DNA from: UBA1563 sp037440065
Lineage (GTDB): Bacteria; Bacteroidota; Ignavibacteria; Ignavibacteriales; Ignavibacteriaceae
Direction: 5' to 3'
Length of the DNA stretch: 64,000 bases
NCBI GenBank assembly: GCA_037440065.1
Contig: JBBIUV010000016.1
Location: 372,001 to 436,000 of the forward strand
In this document: positions 36,565 through 46,154 of the stretch, in pieces
How positions within the stretch are numbered: position 1 is the stretch's first letter
How the letters are laid out: the number at the start of each line of letters is the position of its first letter
Program-made: the position numbers and the translations under genes
Notes under the pieces: generated by a model
Told to the model about the DNA's origin: nothing
Databases searched by the model: none
What the model saw: the letters and a program-made list of their open reading frames with translations, nothing else

Positions 36565-37569
36565 TTGAAACAACTAATTTTATTTATCATTTTCACAGTT
36601 TCCATGGGGGTGGTTTCTGCCCAACCCAAAGTTAGTAAAATCAATTCATCCGCAGGGGCTTTTACGCGGCTTGGTTTTGGTCCCCGAGGAATAGCGATGG
36701 GAAACTCTTTATCAGCTATTAAAGAAGGAGATTTGAGTTCCTATTATAATCCGGCTGTTTCAGTATTTCAGAACGGAAATGTTTTTCAAAGCGGGTATTC
36801 TTTTCTTTCACTTGATAGAAAACTAAACTTCGTTTCATTCACACGGAGATTCGATTTTTATTCCAAAAGAGATTCAGCGGTTGAAAATAGAAAACCAAGA
36901 ACATCTGCCGGAGTTTGTGTTGGATTAATTAATTCCGGCATAAGTAATATTGATGAACGTGATAATCAAGGTTTTAAGAAGGGAACATTATCAACGTCTG
37001 AAAATCAGTTTTATGTTGCCATATCAATTAAGTTTTCCGAAAAAATTGCTGCAGGATTTTCTACTAAGTTTTATTATTACAAATTGTATCAAGACATAAC
37101 TTCTACAAGTTTGGGTTTTGATCTTGGATTGCTTTATTCATACACCAAAAATATCACTTTCTCTGCGGTACTTACCGATTTGAATAGTAAATATAAATGG
37201 GACTCTTCACCTCTGTATGATATTGATGGGGCAATCACCGAAAACAAATTCCCTATCGGTAAAAAAGTTGGAGTCAGTTATAATATAGATGAATATAAAG
37301 TTTTAACTACCGGCGAATATTATTTTGATAACTTTGGGACAAAGATGTTGAGGGTCGGTGCAGAATACAGTCCTCTTGAAGATTTATTTCTCCGCGCCGG
37401 TATTGATAATTATCAACTTAATAATGGTGATGAACCGGTTAAACCTTCTTTTGGTATCGGATACTCTAAAGCTATTGCGAGTGTTGTGGTTGGATTTGAT
37501 TATGCCTTCATGTATGAACCATATTCTGCACAAGATAGACACATAATAGGCGCTCATATAAATTTCTAA
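36565..37569 (+). CDS. PorV/PorQ-family outer-membrane protein
   Basis: 334 residues from a TTG codon with AAAGG upstream; no ATG fits better. A signal peptide (MKQLILFIIFTVSMGVVSAQ) precedes the family motif FTRLGFGPRGIAMGNSLSAI and SSYYNPA. The barrel ends with the aromatic HIIGAHINF. PorV shuttles T9SS cargo from the translocon to the attachment complex in Porphyromonas. A second paralogue follows 20 bases later. Which of the two acts as PorV is not decidable here. Confidence 0.8.
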   Translation: MKQLILFIIFTVSMGVVSAQPKVSKINSSAGAFTRLGFGPRGIAMGNSLSAIKEGDLSSYYNPAVSVFQNGNVFQSGYSFLSLDRKLNFVSFTRRFDFYSKRDSAVENRKPRTSAGVCVGLINSGISNIDERDNQGFKKGTLSTSENQFYVAISIKFSEKIAAGFSTKFYYYKLYQDITSTSLGFDLGLLYSYTKNITFSAVLTDLNSKYKWDSSPLYDIDGAITENKFPIGKKVGVSYNIDEYKVLTTGEYYFDNFGTKMLRVGAEYSPLEDLFLRAGIDNYQLNNGDEPVKPSFGIGYSKAIASVVVGFDYAFMYEPYSAQDRHIIGAHINF

Positions 37570-37589
37570 ATCTTTTACTATTTTTAATT

Positions 37590-38498
37590 ATGAAAAAATT
37601 GAACTCAATAAAAATTATTGTACTTCTCATTAGTTTATCGATTTTGGGGCATTCCCAAAGCGGTGGAAGCAATGGATTGTCATTTCTAAAAATTGGGTCC
37701 GGTGCCAGAAATATTGCACTTGGGGATAACGGTGCAGTCTTTGCAAATGATGTGTCGGCTATATTTTACAATCCTGCGCAACTGAAATCGGGAAACCCGG
37801 AAATAATATTTACGCATAATGCATGGATCCAAGACGCTGCTACAGAATTATTGGGAATAAAATTCTCTTTGTTCGATCTGCCGATCGGGATTGGGATAAA
37901 TTCAACTTCTATAAAAGGAATTGAAGTGAGGACAAAACCGGGTCCGGTTGAAACAACTTTTAATACCCACTATTTTTTCGGTTCACTTTCCACAGCCTTT
38001 TCAGTGATCGAAAATCTTTCAACCGGTATAACGGTGAAATATCTTTATGAAGATATTTTCTATGACAACGCAGAGGGGATAGGGATTGATTTCGGTTTGT
38101 ATTATAAAACTCCCCTGGAAAATTTATTCGTTTCAGCCGTTGTTAAAAATGTTGGATCGATGAATCAACTCCAAAAAGAAGCAACAAAGTTACCTGCAGA
38201 AATCAGAGTGGGTCCGATTTACCAATACGACTTACCGCAGTACGATGTTACGTTACAAGCGGGAGGAGAATATCAAAAATTCCTAGCACAAAATGATTCG
38301 CATATAAACTTTGGAACTGAAATCCTTTACAATAAAATGTTTGCGTTAAGATTAGGTTATCAAACCAACTATCTTTCAAAAGATATTTCAGGAGGTTTGG
38401 GAATTTATTGGAATCAATTTTCTTTTGACTATGCAATGACTCCTTTTGCATATGGGCTAGGACAAGGACAAACCATTTCAATAAAGTATAGTTTTTAA
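37590..38498 (+). CDS. PorV/PorQ-family outer-membrane protein (second copy)
   Basis: 302 residues with a signal peptide (MKKLNSIKIIVLLISLSILGHSQ). GLSFLKIGSGARNIALGDNG and SAIFYNPAQL are the PorV/PorQ marks; barrel strands continue to the terminal GQTISIKYSF. It shares the same N-terminal pattern as the preceding gene but is divergent in the body. It lies 3 bases before the FemAB-like gene, so the T9SS set may be cotranscribed with the polysaccharide genes. Role as described for PorV is inferred. Confidence 0.8.
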   Translation: MKKLNSIKIIVLLISLSILGHSQSGGSNGLSFLKIGSGARNIALGDNGAVFANDVSAIFYNPAQLKSGNPEIIFTHNAWIQDAATELLGIKFSLFDLPIGIGINSTSIKGIEVRTKPGPVETTFNTHYFFGSLSTAFSVIENLSTGITVKYLYEDIFYDNAEGIGIDFGLYYKTPLENLFVSAVVKNVGSMNQLQKEATKLPAEIRVGPIYQYDLPQYDVTLQAGGEYQKFLAQNDSHINFGTEILYNKMFALRLGYQTNYLSKDISGGLGIYWNQFSFDYAMTPFAYGLGQGQTISIKYSF

Positions 38499-38501
38499 TT
38501 T

Positions 38502-39473
38502 ATGAGTGAATATTTTTCTTTTAAAGATTCCGGGATTACAAACGAAGAATGGGATTCATTTGTTCATGAATCTGATAACGGAACAATGTTCCATCAAAGA
38601 TTATTTTTGTCCTACCATCCAAAAGATAAATTTAAAGATGCTTCCTTAGTCGTCAAAAAGAACAACAAACTTCTGGCACTTTTTCCGGCAGTAATTATTC
38701 AACGAGAAGGAAAGAAAGTATTATCTTCCCATTCCGGCGCATCTTATGGGGGATTTGTTTACAAATCCAATCTGAATTTCCAGGAAGCATTTGAACTCGT
38801 TGAAATTCTTCAGAGATATGCAGGAGAATTGAAATGCAACGCAATTCAACTAACGCTTCCTCCCATGATCTATCTCTCAAAATATTCAAACTATATTGAT
38901 TTTGCTTTAGTAAAAAATGATTTCACCTATTTGAAAAGGGAAGTATCAAGTGTTGTGCAACTTGATGTGCCAAAAGATGACTTACTCTCTACTTATCGTT
39001 CTGAAGCGCGAACGGCTGCTAAGAAAGCTGTAAAGCAAGGAGTTGAAATTGTTGAGTGCGACCAATTTGCCGATTATTATGAAATTTTAAAAAAGAATTT
39101 GAAAATGCGGCACAATGTTAATCCTACACATACTTTGGATGAATTGTTAAAAATCAAAAAGTTGTATCCTTCAAAAGTTCGTCTTTGGGGAGCGTTTGTG
39201 GATGGAAAAATAATTGCCGGAGTTTGTAATTTTTCTGCAAATGATAAAGTTGTACTAGCCTTTTACATTAGTCATGATGAAGATTATCAGGAATATCGGG
39301 CAGTAAATCTTTTATTCTATGAAATAATGAAACGTTCGCATGATGAAGGATTTAAGTTTTTAGACTTTGGAATATTTACTGTTAACATGGAACCGAATTG
39401 GGGACTTGGAAGATTTAAAGAAAATTTCGGTGCAAGAGGAATATTTAGAGACTCTTTTTATAAAGAGCTTTAA
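38502..39473 (+). CDS. FemAB/GNAT-like acyltransferase
   Basis: 323 residues with a two-lobed GNAT-like layout. YRSEARTAAKKAVKQGVEIVE is the characteristic middle segment of FemAB/BioF2-like proteins, followed by RLWGAFVDGKIIAGVCNF, a CoA- or aminoacyl-binding type lobe. Related genes often lie in O-antigen and exopolysaccharide loci and are thought to N-acylate sugars or add amino acids. Its stop overlaps the next glycosyltransferase start (TAATG). No signal peptide, so cytoplasmic. Confidence 0.75.
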   Translation: MSEYFSFKDSGITNEEWDSFVHESDNGTMFHQRLFLSYHPKDKFKDASLVVKKNNKLLALFPAVIIQREGKKVLSSHSGASYGGFVYKSNLNFQEAFELVEILQRYAGELKCNAIQLTLPPMIYLSKYSNYIDFALVKNDFTYLKREVSSVVQLDVPKDDLLSTYRSEARTAAKKAVKQGVEIVECDQFADYYEILKKNLKMRHNVNPTHTLDELLKIKKLYPSKVRLWGAFVDGKIIAGVCNFSANDKVVLAFYISHDEDYQEYRAVNLLFYEIMKRSHDEGFKFLDFGIFTVNMEPNWGLGRFKENFGARGIFRDSFYKEL

Positions 39474-40549
39474 TGCTTAAGATCCTCCACATTGCCCCAC
39501 AAAACTATGCAGGTGTTCCCTATGATTTCTATAAAATGCACAGTGAGTGCGGAGATAATTCACACCTTATAACTTTCCATAAGAATCCACTAAACTTTCC
39601 GGAAGATATTTGTTTGGAATTACCTTTACCAAATTTTTCACTCGCAAAGATTTGGCGAAGAAAAAAAATGGAGTCGGTGGAAACAAACAAACAAATTTCA
39701 ACTCCTATCTTTCAACCTAAAAATATTATCGAACGATGCTATTTTGAGATCAACGATGCAATGAAAAAATCGTTATTAGAACAAACTATCTCAAAGTATA
39801 ACCTTAATGATTTTGATATAATTCACTATGATTCCGGATTAGACTTTTATCGTGATGCCAGACAAGCAATTAAATGGAAAAAGATGGGGAAGAAAATTGT
39901 TTGTTGCTATTATGGCAGTGATTTGCGAATTCGCGGTTTGATTAAAGAACTTGATGCAATCTCTGATTTGAATATCACTTCTGAGTTTGATCATCTTGCC
40001 ATGAAAAATAATCTCGAGTATATTTTTTATCCCTACAATATGAATGAGGTCCCGCAGAAGAAAGAAAATCAATCTGGAAGAATTAAAATTGTTCATTCAC
40101 CGACGAACCGAAAATATAAGGGAACAGAATTGATTCTTTCTGTTATCCAAAAACTCAATAAAGAATTTAAAATAGAATTCATTCTATTGGAAAATCTGGA
40201 CAGAGAAACGGTACTTGAAATCAAAAGTCAATGTGATATTTGTATTGATCAAGTCGGTGGATCAATGGGGGGAACTGGGTATGGCAAAGCCGGAATTGAG
40301 ACACTAGCAATGGGAATTCCAACAATCACTAACATGACCAAGGAGTACGAAAATTGGCTTCCCGAAAATCCCTTTATAGTTGCAAATAATGAAAATGAAC
40401 TCTACATCAAATTATCTGAATTAATTCTTGATGAAAATTTGAGAAAGAATCTAGGTGTAAATGGGAAAAATTGGGTGAAAAAATACCATGGTTATCAAAG
40501 TGTTAATATCAAGCTGTTCCAATTGTATCGAAAGTACAATATTATATGA
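39473..40549 (+). CDS. Glycosyltransferase, GT-B fold
   Basis: 358 residues. The opening MLKILHIAPQNYAGVPYDFY has the N-terminal Rossmann start of GT4-like enzymes, and KIVHSPTNRKYKGTELILSVI and GTGYGKAGIETLAMGIPTI match the C-terminal donor-binding lobe (the usual E-x7-E region). The sugar donor is unknown. It is coupled to the FemAB-like gene upstream (1-base overlap) and the flippase downstream (ATGA overlap), so it likely builds the same lipid-linked oligosaccharide. Confidence 0.78.
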   Translation: MLKILHIAPQNYAGVPYDFYKMHSECGDNSHLITFHKNPLNFPEDICLELPLPNFSLAKIWRRKKMESVETNKQISTPIFQPKNIIERCYFEINDAMKKSLLEQTISKYNLNDFDIIHYDSGLDFYRDARQAIKWKKMGKKIVCCYYGSDLRIRGLIKELDAISDLNITSEFDHLAMKNNLEYIFYPYNMNEVPQKKENQSGRIKIVHSPTNRKYKGTELILSVIQKLNKEFKIEFILLENLDRETVLEIKSQCDICIDQVGGSMGGTGYGKAGIETLAMGIPTITNMTKEYENWLPENPFIVANNENELYIKLSELILDENLRKNLGVNGKNWVKKYHGYQSVNIKLFQLYRKYNII

Positions 40550-41982
40550 AAAGGAGTAAGGCTGGAGTAATAAAATCCACCGGATTGTACTCGGTAGGAA
40601 TGATTTTCCTTCGGGCTTCAAGTTTTCTCTTACTTCCTTTCTATTCAAAAGTTTTCACTCCTGAAGAATTCGGCAACTACACATTAATCCTTTCTTTTTA
40701 CACAATCCTCGCAGTAATCGTCCAAGCTGGATTTCAAGCTACCTTAACAAAATATTATGTCGAAGCTGAAAACAAAAATGACAAAAAGTCAATATTTTCT
40801 ACTATCGTCAATACATTGATGTTAGTGTCAATTACCACAGCACTGATTTTAACCCTATTTTCTCGACAGACATCTCTTCTACTTATTGGCGTTAAAGACT
40901 ATAATACGATTGTTATTACTGCAGCGGTGCTTATAATAATTGAGACCGTAACTTTTTATAATCTTCTCCTTCTACGAGCAAGAGAAGAATCAAAGAAATA
41001 TGTTACTATTGTTACATCATCCGCTGTTGTAAATCTCTTAAGTAATTATCTATTTATTGCAGTTTTTAAATTTGGAATCGTAGGAATATTTTTCGCCCAA
41101 ATTGTCTCATCGAGTGTATCGTTTTTAATGTCAATAGGGTCAATAAAAGACGATTATTCTCTAAAAATTGATTCTCGATTGTTAAAAAGGCTATTTATTT
41201 TTTCAATACCGTTACTAGTTGCCGGTATTCTCTCAACTCTTGTTGATTTAGCTGATCGGTTTATAATCAGCCATTATTTAGGTGCCAAAGATGTTGGGAG
41301 TTACAGTTTTGCATATCGGATCGCAATGGTGATGAATATAGTTGTAATATCATTCGGATCTGTTTGGAATCCCCGTTCTTTAGATGATATTAAACAGAAA
41401 TTAATCTCTCAAACCATGCCTGGTGTATTTACAAAACTATTATTCCTCCTCTCTTTCATTTTCTTAGGTGTATCACTTCTGATTGACGATTTATTTACGT
41501 TTAATATTTCTGGAAAAGCTTTATTTGGTCAAGAATATTATGGAGGGGTAATTATCATCCCGTTTATTCTTTTAAGTTACTTATTTAGGGGAGTTTCTAC
41601 CTTTTATTCAGTATATCCGCTATCTTCCGGGAAGAGCTATCATTTTTTAGTTGGGGATTTATTAGGATTTATTTCAAACATTTTTCTTAATATTGTTTTA
41701 ATACCAATATATGGATTAGTCGGAGCAGCAATTGCAACACTCGTAAGTTACTTTATTATAGCTGCCTATTCTTTCCTGATATCGTTTAAAGTTTTGAGTA
41801 TCCGCTATGAGAGATTAAAATTGTTATCGATGCTGGTGATATCGTTATTTTCCTTTGCAATATCCTACAAAATGAAAAATCTTTTTGTCGATATCACTCT
41901 ACTAGGGAGTTATTTTATGTATGGATTTGGAATATTAGCTGGACGAAACTTCGTGCTCAACTTTTTCGATGAATCGAAGTAA
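40546..41982 (+). CDS. Wzx-like oligosaccharide flippase
   Basis: 478 residues with about 12-14 hydrophobic segments. The start GVIKSTGLYSVGMIFLRASS and FTPEEFGNYTLILSFYTIL are typical of the MATE/MVF-type polysaccharide transporters, as is FFAQIVSSSVSFL. It should carry undecaprenyl-linked oligosaccharide across the inner membrane. Its start overlaps the glycosyltransferase (ATGA). Its last 48 bases overlap the 3' end of an antiparallel glycosyltransferase gene. Confidence 0.9.
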   Translation: MKRSKAGVIKSTGLYSVGMIFLRASSFLLLPFYSKVFTPEEFGNYTLILSFYTILAVIVQAGFQATLTKYYVEAENKNDKKSIFSTIVNTLMLVSITTALILTLFSRQTSLLLIGVKDYNTIVITAAVLIIIETVTFYNLLLLRAREESKKYVTIVTSSAVVNLLSNYLFIAVFKFGIVGIFFAQIVSSSVSFLMSIGSIKDDYSLKIDSRLLKRLFIFSIPLLVAGILSTLVDLADRFIISHYLGAKDVGSYSFAYRIAMVMNIVVISFGSVWNPRSLDDIKQKLISQTMPGVFTKLLFLLSFIFLGVSLLIDDLFTFNISGKALFGQEYYGGVIIIPFILLSYLFRGVSTFYSVYPLSSGKSYHFLVGDLLGFISNIFLNIVLIPIYGLVGAAIATLVSYFIIAAYSFLISFKVLSIRYERLKLLSMLVISLFSFAISYKMKNLFVDITLLGSYFMYGFGILAGRNFVLNFFDESK

Positions 41983-43086
41983 CTTAGCTTCGCAATAATT
42001 CCACTGGTATTTAGTTTCAATTAACTGCCTACCGATTGAACCGTTTCTTCTTATTTCACAACGATTATTGAGATAAAATTCAATGGCAGTTATAATTTCT
42101 AATGTATTTGAAGGGTCAACTAATTTCCCAAACTGAAATTGGTTAAAAAATAACTGCAGAGATTTTGAATTAGAATAAATCACAGGTTTACCAAATGCCA
42201 TATATTCAAATATTTTAATGGGAAGAGAATGGTGGTAAACGAAATTCAACTCTCTTAAGTCGATGAATAAATCAACTTGACTAAGTTTATCATATAATTT
42301 TTCGTAAGGAAGCCAATTCGAGAAATCGACGGAAATATTCGTGTTTTCAGATTTCCATTTTTCAAAGAACTGTTTCTCAATTTCAAATAAAAATTTTCCA
42401 ACGATGGTTAATTTCAGATTTAATTCAGAATGGTTCTGTTTTAAAAGTGTTGCACAATTTAAAAATTGAAAAAAGCCTCGCGATTTGTTCAAAGTACCTG
42501 TGAAACCAAGATTTAAACCTTCATTTTCTTTTTCATCTTGATTAAAGGGGAATAAATCTAATCTTGGGAAGTAGGAAATAATTTCTTTCTTTTTAAAAGG
42601 TGCTATTAAGTCGTATCGTCTTTTCTTTAATTCTTCACCAATAATTAAAGCATCTGCTAAATTTGTTGCGTAAATATTGAAAAGATACATAAAGAAGTAA
42701 GTTAACCACTTTTTCAATCCGTTAAACTTAAATGCAACGTTTTCGGGATACCATTCGGTAATATCGGAAAAGATGAAACATTGGGGATGAATATTTTTCT
42801 TATATCTATGCCCAGCCAGAATTGTAACTGGTTCGCAAGAGATAATTATATCTGGTAAATGCGAGGATAAAATTGAAAAGAACTTGTTAATCTTTTCTCT
42901 TTTCGTTAGTTTTTCACCATCGAAACAATCAAAAAGGATTGAATTATCGCACACTTGAAGTTCTTCGGTTGATGCGCAAATTACAACTGAATAACCATGT
43001 GTATTAAGCGAAAATCCTATTTTAGAAAATATTCTTTCATCTTTTGGTGGATGACCGGATGAGAGGATTACAACTTTTTTCTGCAT
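41935..43086 (-). CDS. Glycosyltransferase, GT-B fold, antiparallel to its cluster
   Basis: 383 residues. KKVVILSSGHPPKDERIFSK opens a GT4-like N-lobe; LNLGFTGTLNKSRGFFQFL and LPIKIFEYMAFGKPVIYSNS (the nucleotide-sugar E-x7-E-type region) form the C-lobe. The donor is unknown. It is the only minus-strand gene between 27.5 and 53.8 kb. Its 3' end overlaps the flippase by 48 bases and its start is 32 bases from the divergent GT9 gene. It needs its own promoter, which must lie within that gap or in the start of the GT9 gene. Confidence 0.8.
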   Translation of the reverse strand: MQKKVVILSSGHPPKDERIFSKIGFSLNTHGYSVVICASTEELQVCDNSILFDCFDGEKLTKREKINKFFSILSSHLPDIIISCEPVTILAGHRYKKNIHPQCFIFSDITEWYPENVAFKFNGLKKWLTYFFMYLFNIYATNLADALIIGEELKKRRYDLIAPFKKKEIISYFPRLDLFPFNQDEKENEGLNLGFTGTLNKSRGFFQFLNCATLLKQNHSELNLKLTIVGKFLFEIEKQFFEKWKSENTNISVDFSNWLPYEKLYDKLSQVDLFIDLRELNFVYHHSLPIKIFEYMAFGKPVIYSNSKSLQLFFNQFQFGKLVDPSNTLEIITAIEFYLNNRCEIRRNGSIGRQLIETKYQWNYCEAKLLRFIEKVEHEVSSS

Positions 43087-43118
43087 GTTTAAAATTAATG
43101 AATTTCCAATAATCTGAA

Positions 43119-44141
43119 ATGAATAACTCCCAATTACGAATACTTATTTTACGTCCCGACCGGTTGGGAGATGTTGTGCTTTCCACTCCTTTACCGCGCG
43201 AAATCAAAAAAAAATATCCAGATGCATTTATTGCCGTGCTAGTTCGTAACTACACAAAAGATATTTATACTAACAATACATTTGTTGATGAAATTATGGT
43301 CGATGAAGAATTAGGAAATTCATTCCCGCAAAAAGTGCAAAAAATTAGATCATTCAGCTTTTCCCATGCCATTGCGCTTCTACCAACTGAAAAAAATAAT
43401 TGGTTAATGTTTTTCAGCGGGATTAAAATCAGAATCGGTGTTGGGCACAAATTCTACCAATTCCTCTCAAATGCAAAAAGTATTTACCGGAGAAAATATA
43501 TTCCTATTAGAAATGAAGCCGATTATTGTCTTGACGCTTTGAGGAAGATAGGAATTGATAATCCGAGTACATCAGTAGAAATATTTCTCTCAGATGAAGA
43601 AAAGAAAAAGACTCTCGAATTAAGATCGTCATTTTCGGTTGAAAAAAAACTTTTTATTGGCATCCACGCAACAAGTGGAAAATCAGCTCCAAATTTGTCA
43701 TTAAATGAATATTGCAAGCTCGCCGAATTCTTAGCGCGTTATAAAAATATTCAAGTGTTTATTACCGAAAAAGAAATTCCTCATGAATTAAAAAATGTCA
43801 CTGGTGTTTCTTATTATTTTGAAAATCTCTCACTTCGCGAATCTATTGTCGCATTCTCAGCAATGGATGTTCTTATTTCTGCTAGCACTGGCCCAATGCA
43901 TATTGCAGCTGCTTTGAAAGTAAAAACACTTTCTGTTTTTTGTCCGCTGCCTGCTTGCGAACCAAAACTCTGGGGACCGCAAGGTAATGAAGCGCATTTC
44001 ATTTTGCCTGATGAAAATTACTGCAGTAAAATTTGCAGCGGAAATCCGCAAACTTGTATGTTTGAAGGGGATGGAGGAATTAATGCAGAAAAAATTGTTT
44101 CACGCCTGAATCAAATTTTTAAGTTTGATGGAGAAGATTAA
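43119..44141 (+). CDS. Glycosyltransferase family 9 (heptosyltransferase-like)
   Basis: 340 residues. RILILRPDRLGDVVLSTPLPREI is the classic GT9 opening; KLFIGIHATSGKSAPNLSLNEY and SASTGPMHIAAALKVKTLSVFCPLPA are the conserved C-lobe motifs. GT9 enzymes transfer ADP-heptose to LPS core; a true heptose donor is not proven here. It overlaps the glycerate kinase start by 14 bases. Fits an LPS-core or O-antigen role next to the flippase. Confidence 0.9.
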   Translation: MNNSQLRILILRPDRLGDVVLSTPLPREIKKKYPDAFIAVLVRNYTKDIYTNNTFVDEIMVDEELGNSFPQKVQKIRSFSFSHAIALLPTEKNNWLMFFSGIKIRIGVGHKFYQFLSNAKSIYRRKYIPIRNEADYCLDALRKIGIDNPSTSVEIFLSDEEKKKTLELRSSFSVEKKLFIGIHATSGKSAPNLSLNEYCKLAEFLARYKNIQVFITEKEIPHELKNVTGVSYYFENLSLRESIVAFSAMDVLISASTGPMHIAAALKVKTLSVFCPLPACEPKLWGPQGNEAHFILPDENYCSKICSGNPQTCMFEGDGGINAEKIVSRLNQIFKFDGED

Positions 44142-45258
44142 AATACTTGTCGCTCCAAACAGTTTTAAGGAATGTACCGGAGCCGATGAGATCTCGAATA
44201 TTGTTGAAAAGTGTTTCAATGAACCAATATTTCATGTTACCAGTATTCCAATTTCTGATGGTGGTGATGGCTTTCTGAAAATATGTGAAAAGAATTATCA
44301 TCTTGAAATTGTTCAGAAAGAAATACCTTCTTTTTTTGATGACTCTTTTTTGCGAGTACCTATCGCTGAATCTCAAAACCACAAAATAATTTATTTAGAA
44401 GCCGCTGAGATCATCGGGATGAAAAAAATTCCCATGATGACACGGAATCCATTAATTCTGAATTCCAGCAATCTTGGAGAACTATTAAAAGAAGTCACAA
44501 GTGACCACGCTCCAATATCAAAGATTATTTTTGGACTTGGCGGAACAGCAACCAGCGATTTAGGACTTGGATTGTGTGTTCCCTTTGGATTAAAACTTTT
44601 CAATAAAGATGGTGATGAATTACCGGTTAAACCGCAATATTATGGTGAGGTGAATTCGATTATCTTACCAAGGAGAAAATTATCAATCCCACTTGAAGTC
44701 GTTACTGATGTTGAAATTCCACTTTATGGTGAAACGGGAACGTCAAAAACTTTTGCGGGACAGAAAGGTGCTAATGACCAAGAGATTGAAATTCTTGAAA
44801 GAGGAGTAAAAAATGTTATTTCGATTTTGAAAAATGAATATGGACTTGATTTTGTGTCAAGAGCAATCGGAGCTGGAGGAGGATTGATTCTGGGTCTCTC
44901 GCTAATTACTGATTTGGAAATATGTTTCGCGGAAAAATTTCTCTTAAAAAAACTAAAACTTGAAGAAGCAATTAGAAATACAGATTTCATAATTACGGGA
45001 GAAGGTTCTTTTGATTCTCAAAGCATGATGAAAAAGGGAACCGGAATTCTTATAAATAACGCAAAAACAAATCAAAAAAGGGCATTTGTTATTTGCGGAA
45101 ATGCGGATCGTTCAATTTTCTCTTCAATTGATCAGAATACTTTGATTTTCCCTCTGGATAAATATTTTTCAACGGTGCAGGAATCAATCACAAATTATAA
45201 AACCGGGATTGAAAAAGCTTGTGAAGAAATAAAGTCTTACATTTTATCACACCCTTAA
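44128..45258 (+). CDS. Glycerate kinase, type 1
   Basis: 376 residues from the ATG at 44128 (a TTG precedes it directly). Family motifs: KILVAPNSFKECTGADEISN, PISDGGDGFLKICE, IIFGLGGTATSDLGLGL, GAGGGLILGL and FIITGEGSFDSQS. It phosphorylates D-glycerate using ATP, giving 2-phosphoglycerate in the GarK/GlxK type. It overlaps the GT9 gene by 14 bases and is followed by thyA after 56 bases. No glyoxylate or glycerate pathway neighbours were seen, so its metabolic source is open. Confidence 0.92.
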   Translation: MEKIKILVAPNSFKECTGADEISNIVEKCFNEPIFHVTSIPISDGGDGFLKICEKNYHLEIVQKEIPSFFDDSFLRVPIAESQNHKIIYLEAAEIIGMKKIPMMTRNPLILNSSNLGELLKEVTSDHAPISKIIFGLGGTATSDLGLGLCVPFGLKLFNKDGDELPVKPQYYGEVNSIILPRRKLSIPLEVVTDVEIPLYGETGTSKTFAGQKGANDQEIEILERGVKNVISILKNEYGLDFVSRAIGAGGGLILGLSLITDLEICFAEKFLLKKLKLEEAIRNTDFIITGEGSFDSQSMMKKGTGILINNAKTNQKRAFVICGNADRSIFSSIDQNTLIFPLDKYFSTVQESITNYKTGIEKACEEIKSYILSHP

Positions 45259-45314
45259 ATTTGTTAAATTTGAATTTGCAAACTGGAACACTACATTTTA
45301 ATTTATGGAGTACA

Positions 45315-46154
45315 ATGAAAGAATATCTTGATTTAGTTCAATTGGTAATGAAAGAAGGAATAAGAAAAAAATCGAGAACCGGTGTTGACACCATTTCTTA
45401 CTTCTCAGCATTTTATAAAGTAGATTTAACAAAAGGATTTCCTCTTTTAACAACAAAAAAAATGGAATGGAAATCTGTAATACGTGAATTACTCTGGTAT
45501 TTATCAGGGGAAGATCACATAAGAAATTTACGTAAGCACACAAAAATTTGGGATGCCTGGGCTGATGAAGATGGAAATCTTGAAACTGCCTACGGACATT
45601 ATTGGCGCCATTTCCCAAGCGCAAAAAAAGATAAAAATGGAAATTGGGAAGTAACCGAGATCGACCAAATTCAATATGTAATAGACGAAATTAAAAATAA
45701 ACCGTATAGCCGCAGGTTACTCGTAACTGCCTGGGAACCGGGAAACGCTACAACCAGCAAACTTCCACCTTGCCATTATACTTTTGCGTTTAATGTTGCC
45801 GGAGACAAATTGAACTGCCACTTAACTCAACGCTCGGGAGATATCGCACTTGGTATTCCGTTTAACTTGGCGGCATACTCAATGTTAACGCACATCATCG
45901 CAAATGAAACAAATCTTCAGGTTGGACAATTTGCGCACACCATTATCGATGCTCATATCTATGTTGGCGATAAAGGAACGGAAAATGAAAAATATGATCA
46001 TCTTGAAGGATTAAAAGAACAATTAACCCGTGAGCCGATGGAATTGCCAAAATTAAAAATTGCGAAGAAACCATTGAAGGATTTAACATTTGAGGATTTT
46101 GAGATAGTTGGTTACCAAAGTCATCCCAAAATTAAGTTTGAGGTAGCTGTTTGA
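45315..46154 (+). CDS. thyA: Thymidylate synthase
   Basis: 279 residues from the ATG at 45315, which has GGAG four bases upstream and begins MKEYLDLVQLVMKEGIRKKS; an in-frame start 54 bases earlier has no conserved sequence. The catalytic cysteine is Cys153 in LPPCHYTFAFNV, followed by LTQRSGDIALGIPFNLAAYS and the C-terminal Val. It methylates dUMP with methylene-tetrahydrofolate. It overlaps the dihydrofolate reductase start by 4 bases, the usual functional pair that recycles the folate. Confidence 0.97.
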   Translation: MKEYLDLVQLVMKEGIRKKSRTGVDTISYFSAFYKVDLTKGFPLLTTKKMEWKSVIRELLWYLSGEDHIRNLRKHTKIWDAWADEDGNLETAYGHYWRHFPSAKKDKNGNWEVTEIDQIQYVIDEIKNKPYSRRLLVTAWEPGNATTSKLPPCHYTFAFNVAGDKLNCHLTQRSGDIALGIPFNLAAYSMLTHIIANETNLQVGQFAHTIIDAHIYVGDKGTENEKYDHLEGLKEQLTREPMELPKLKIAKKPLKDLTFEDFEIVGYQSHPKIKFEVAV

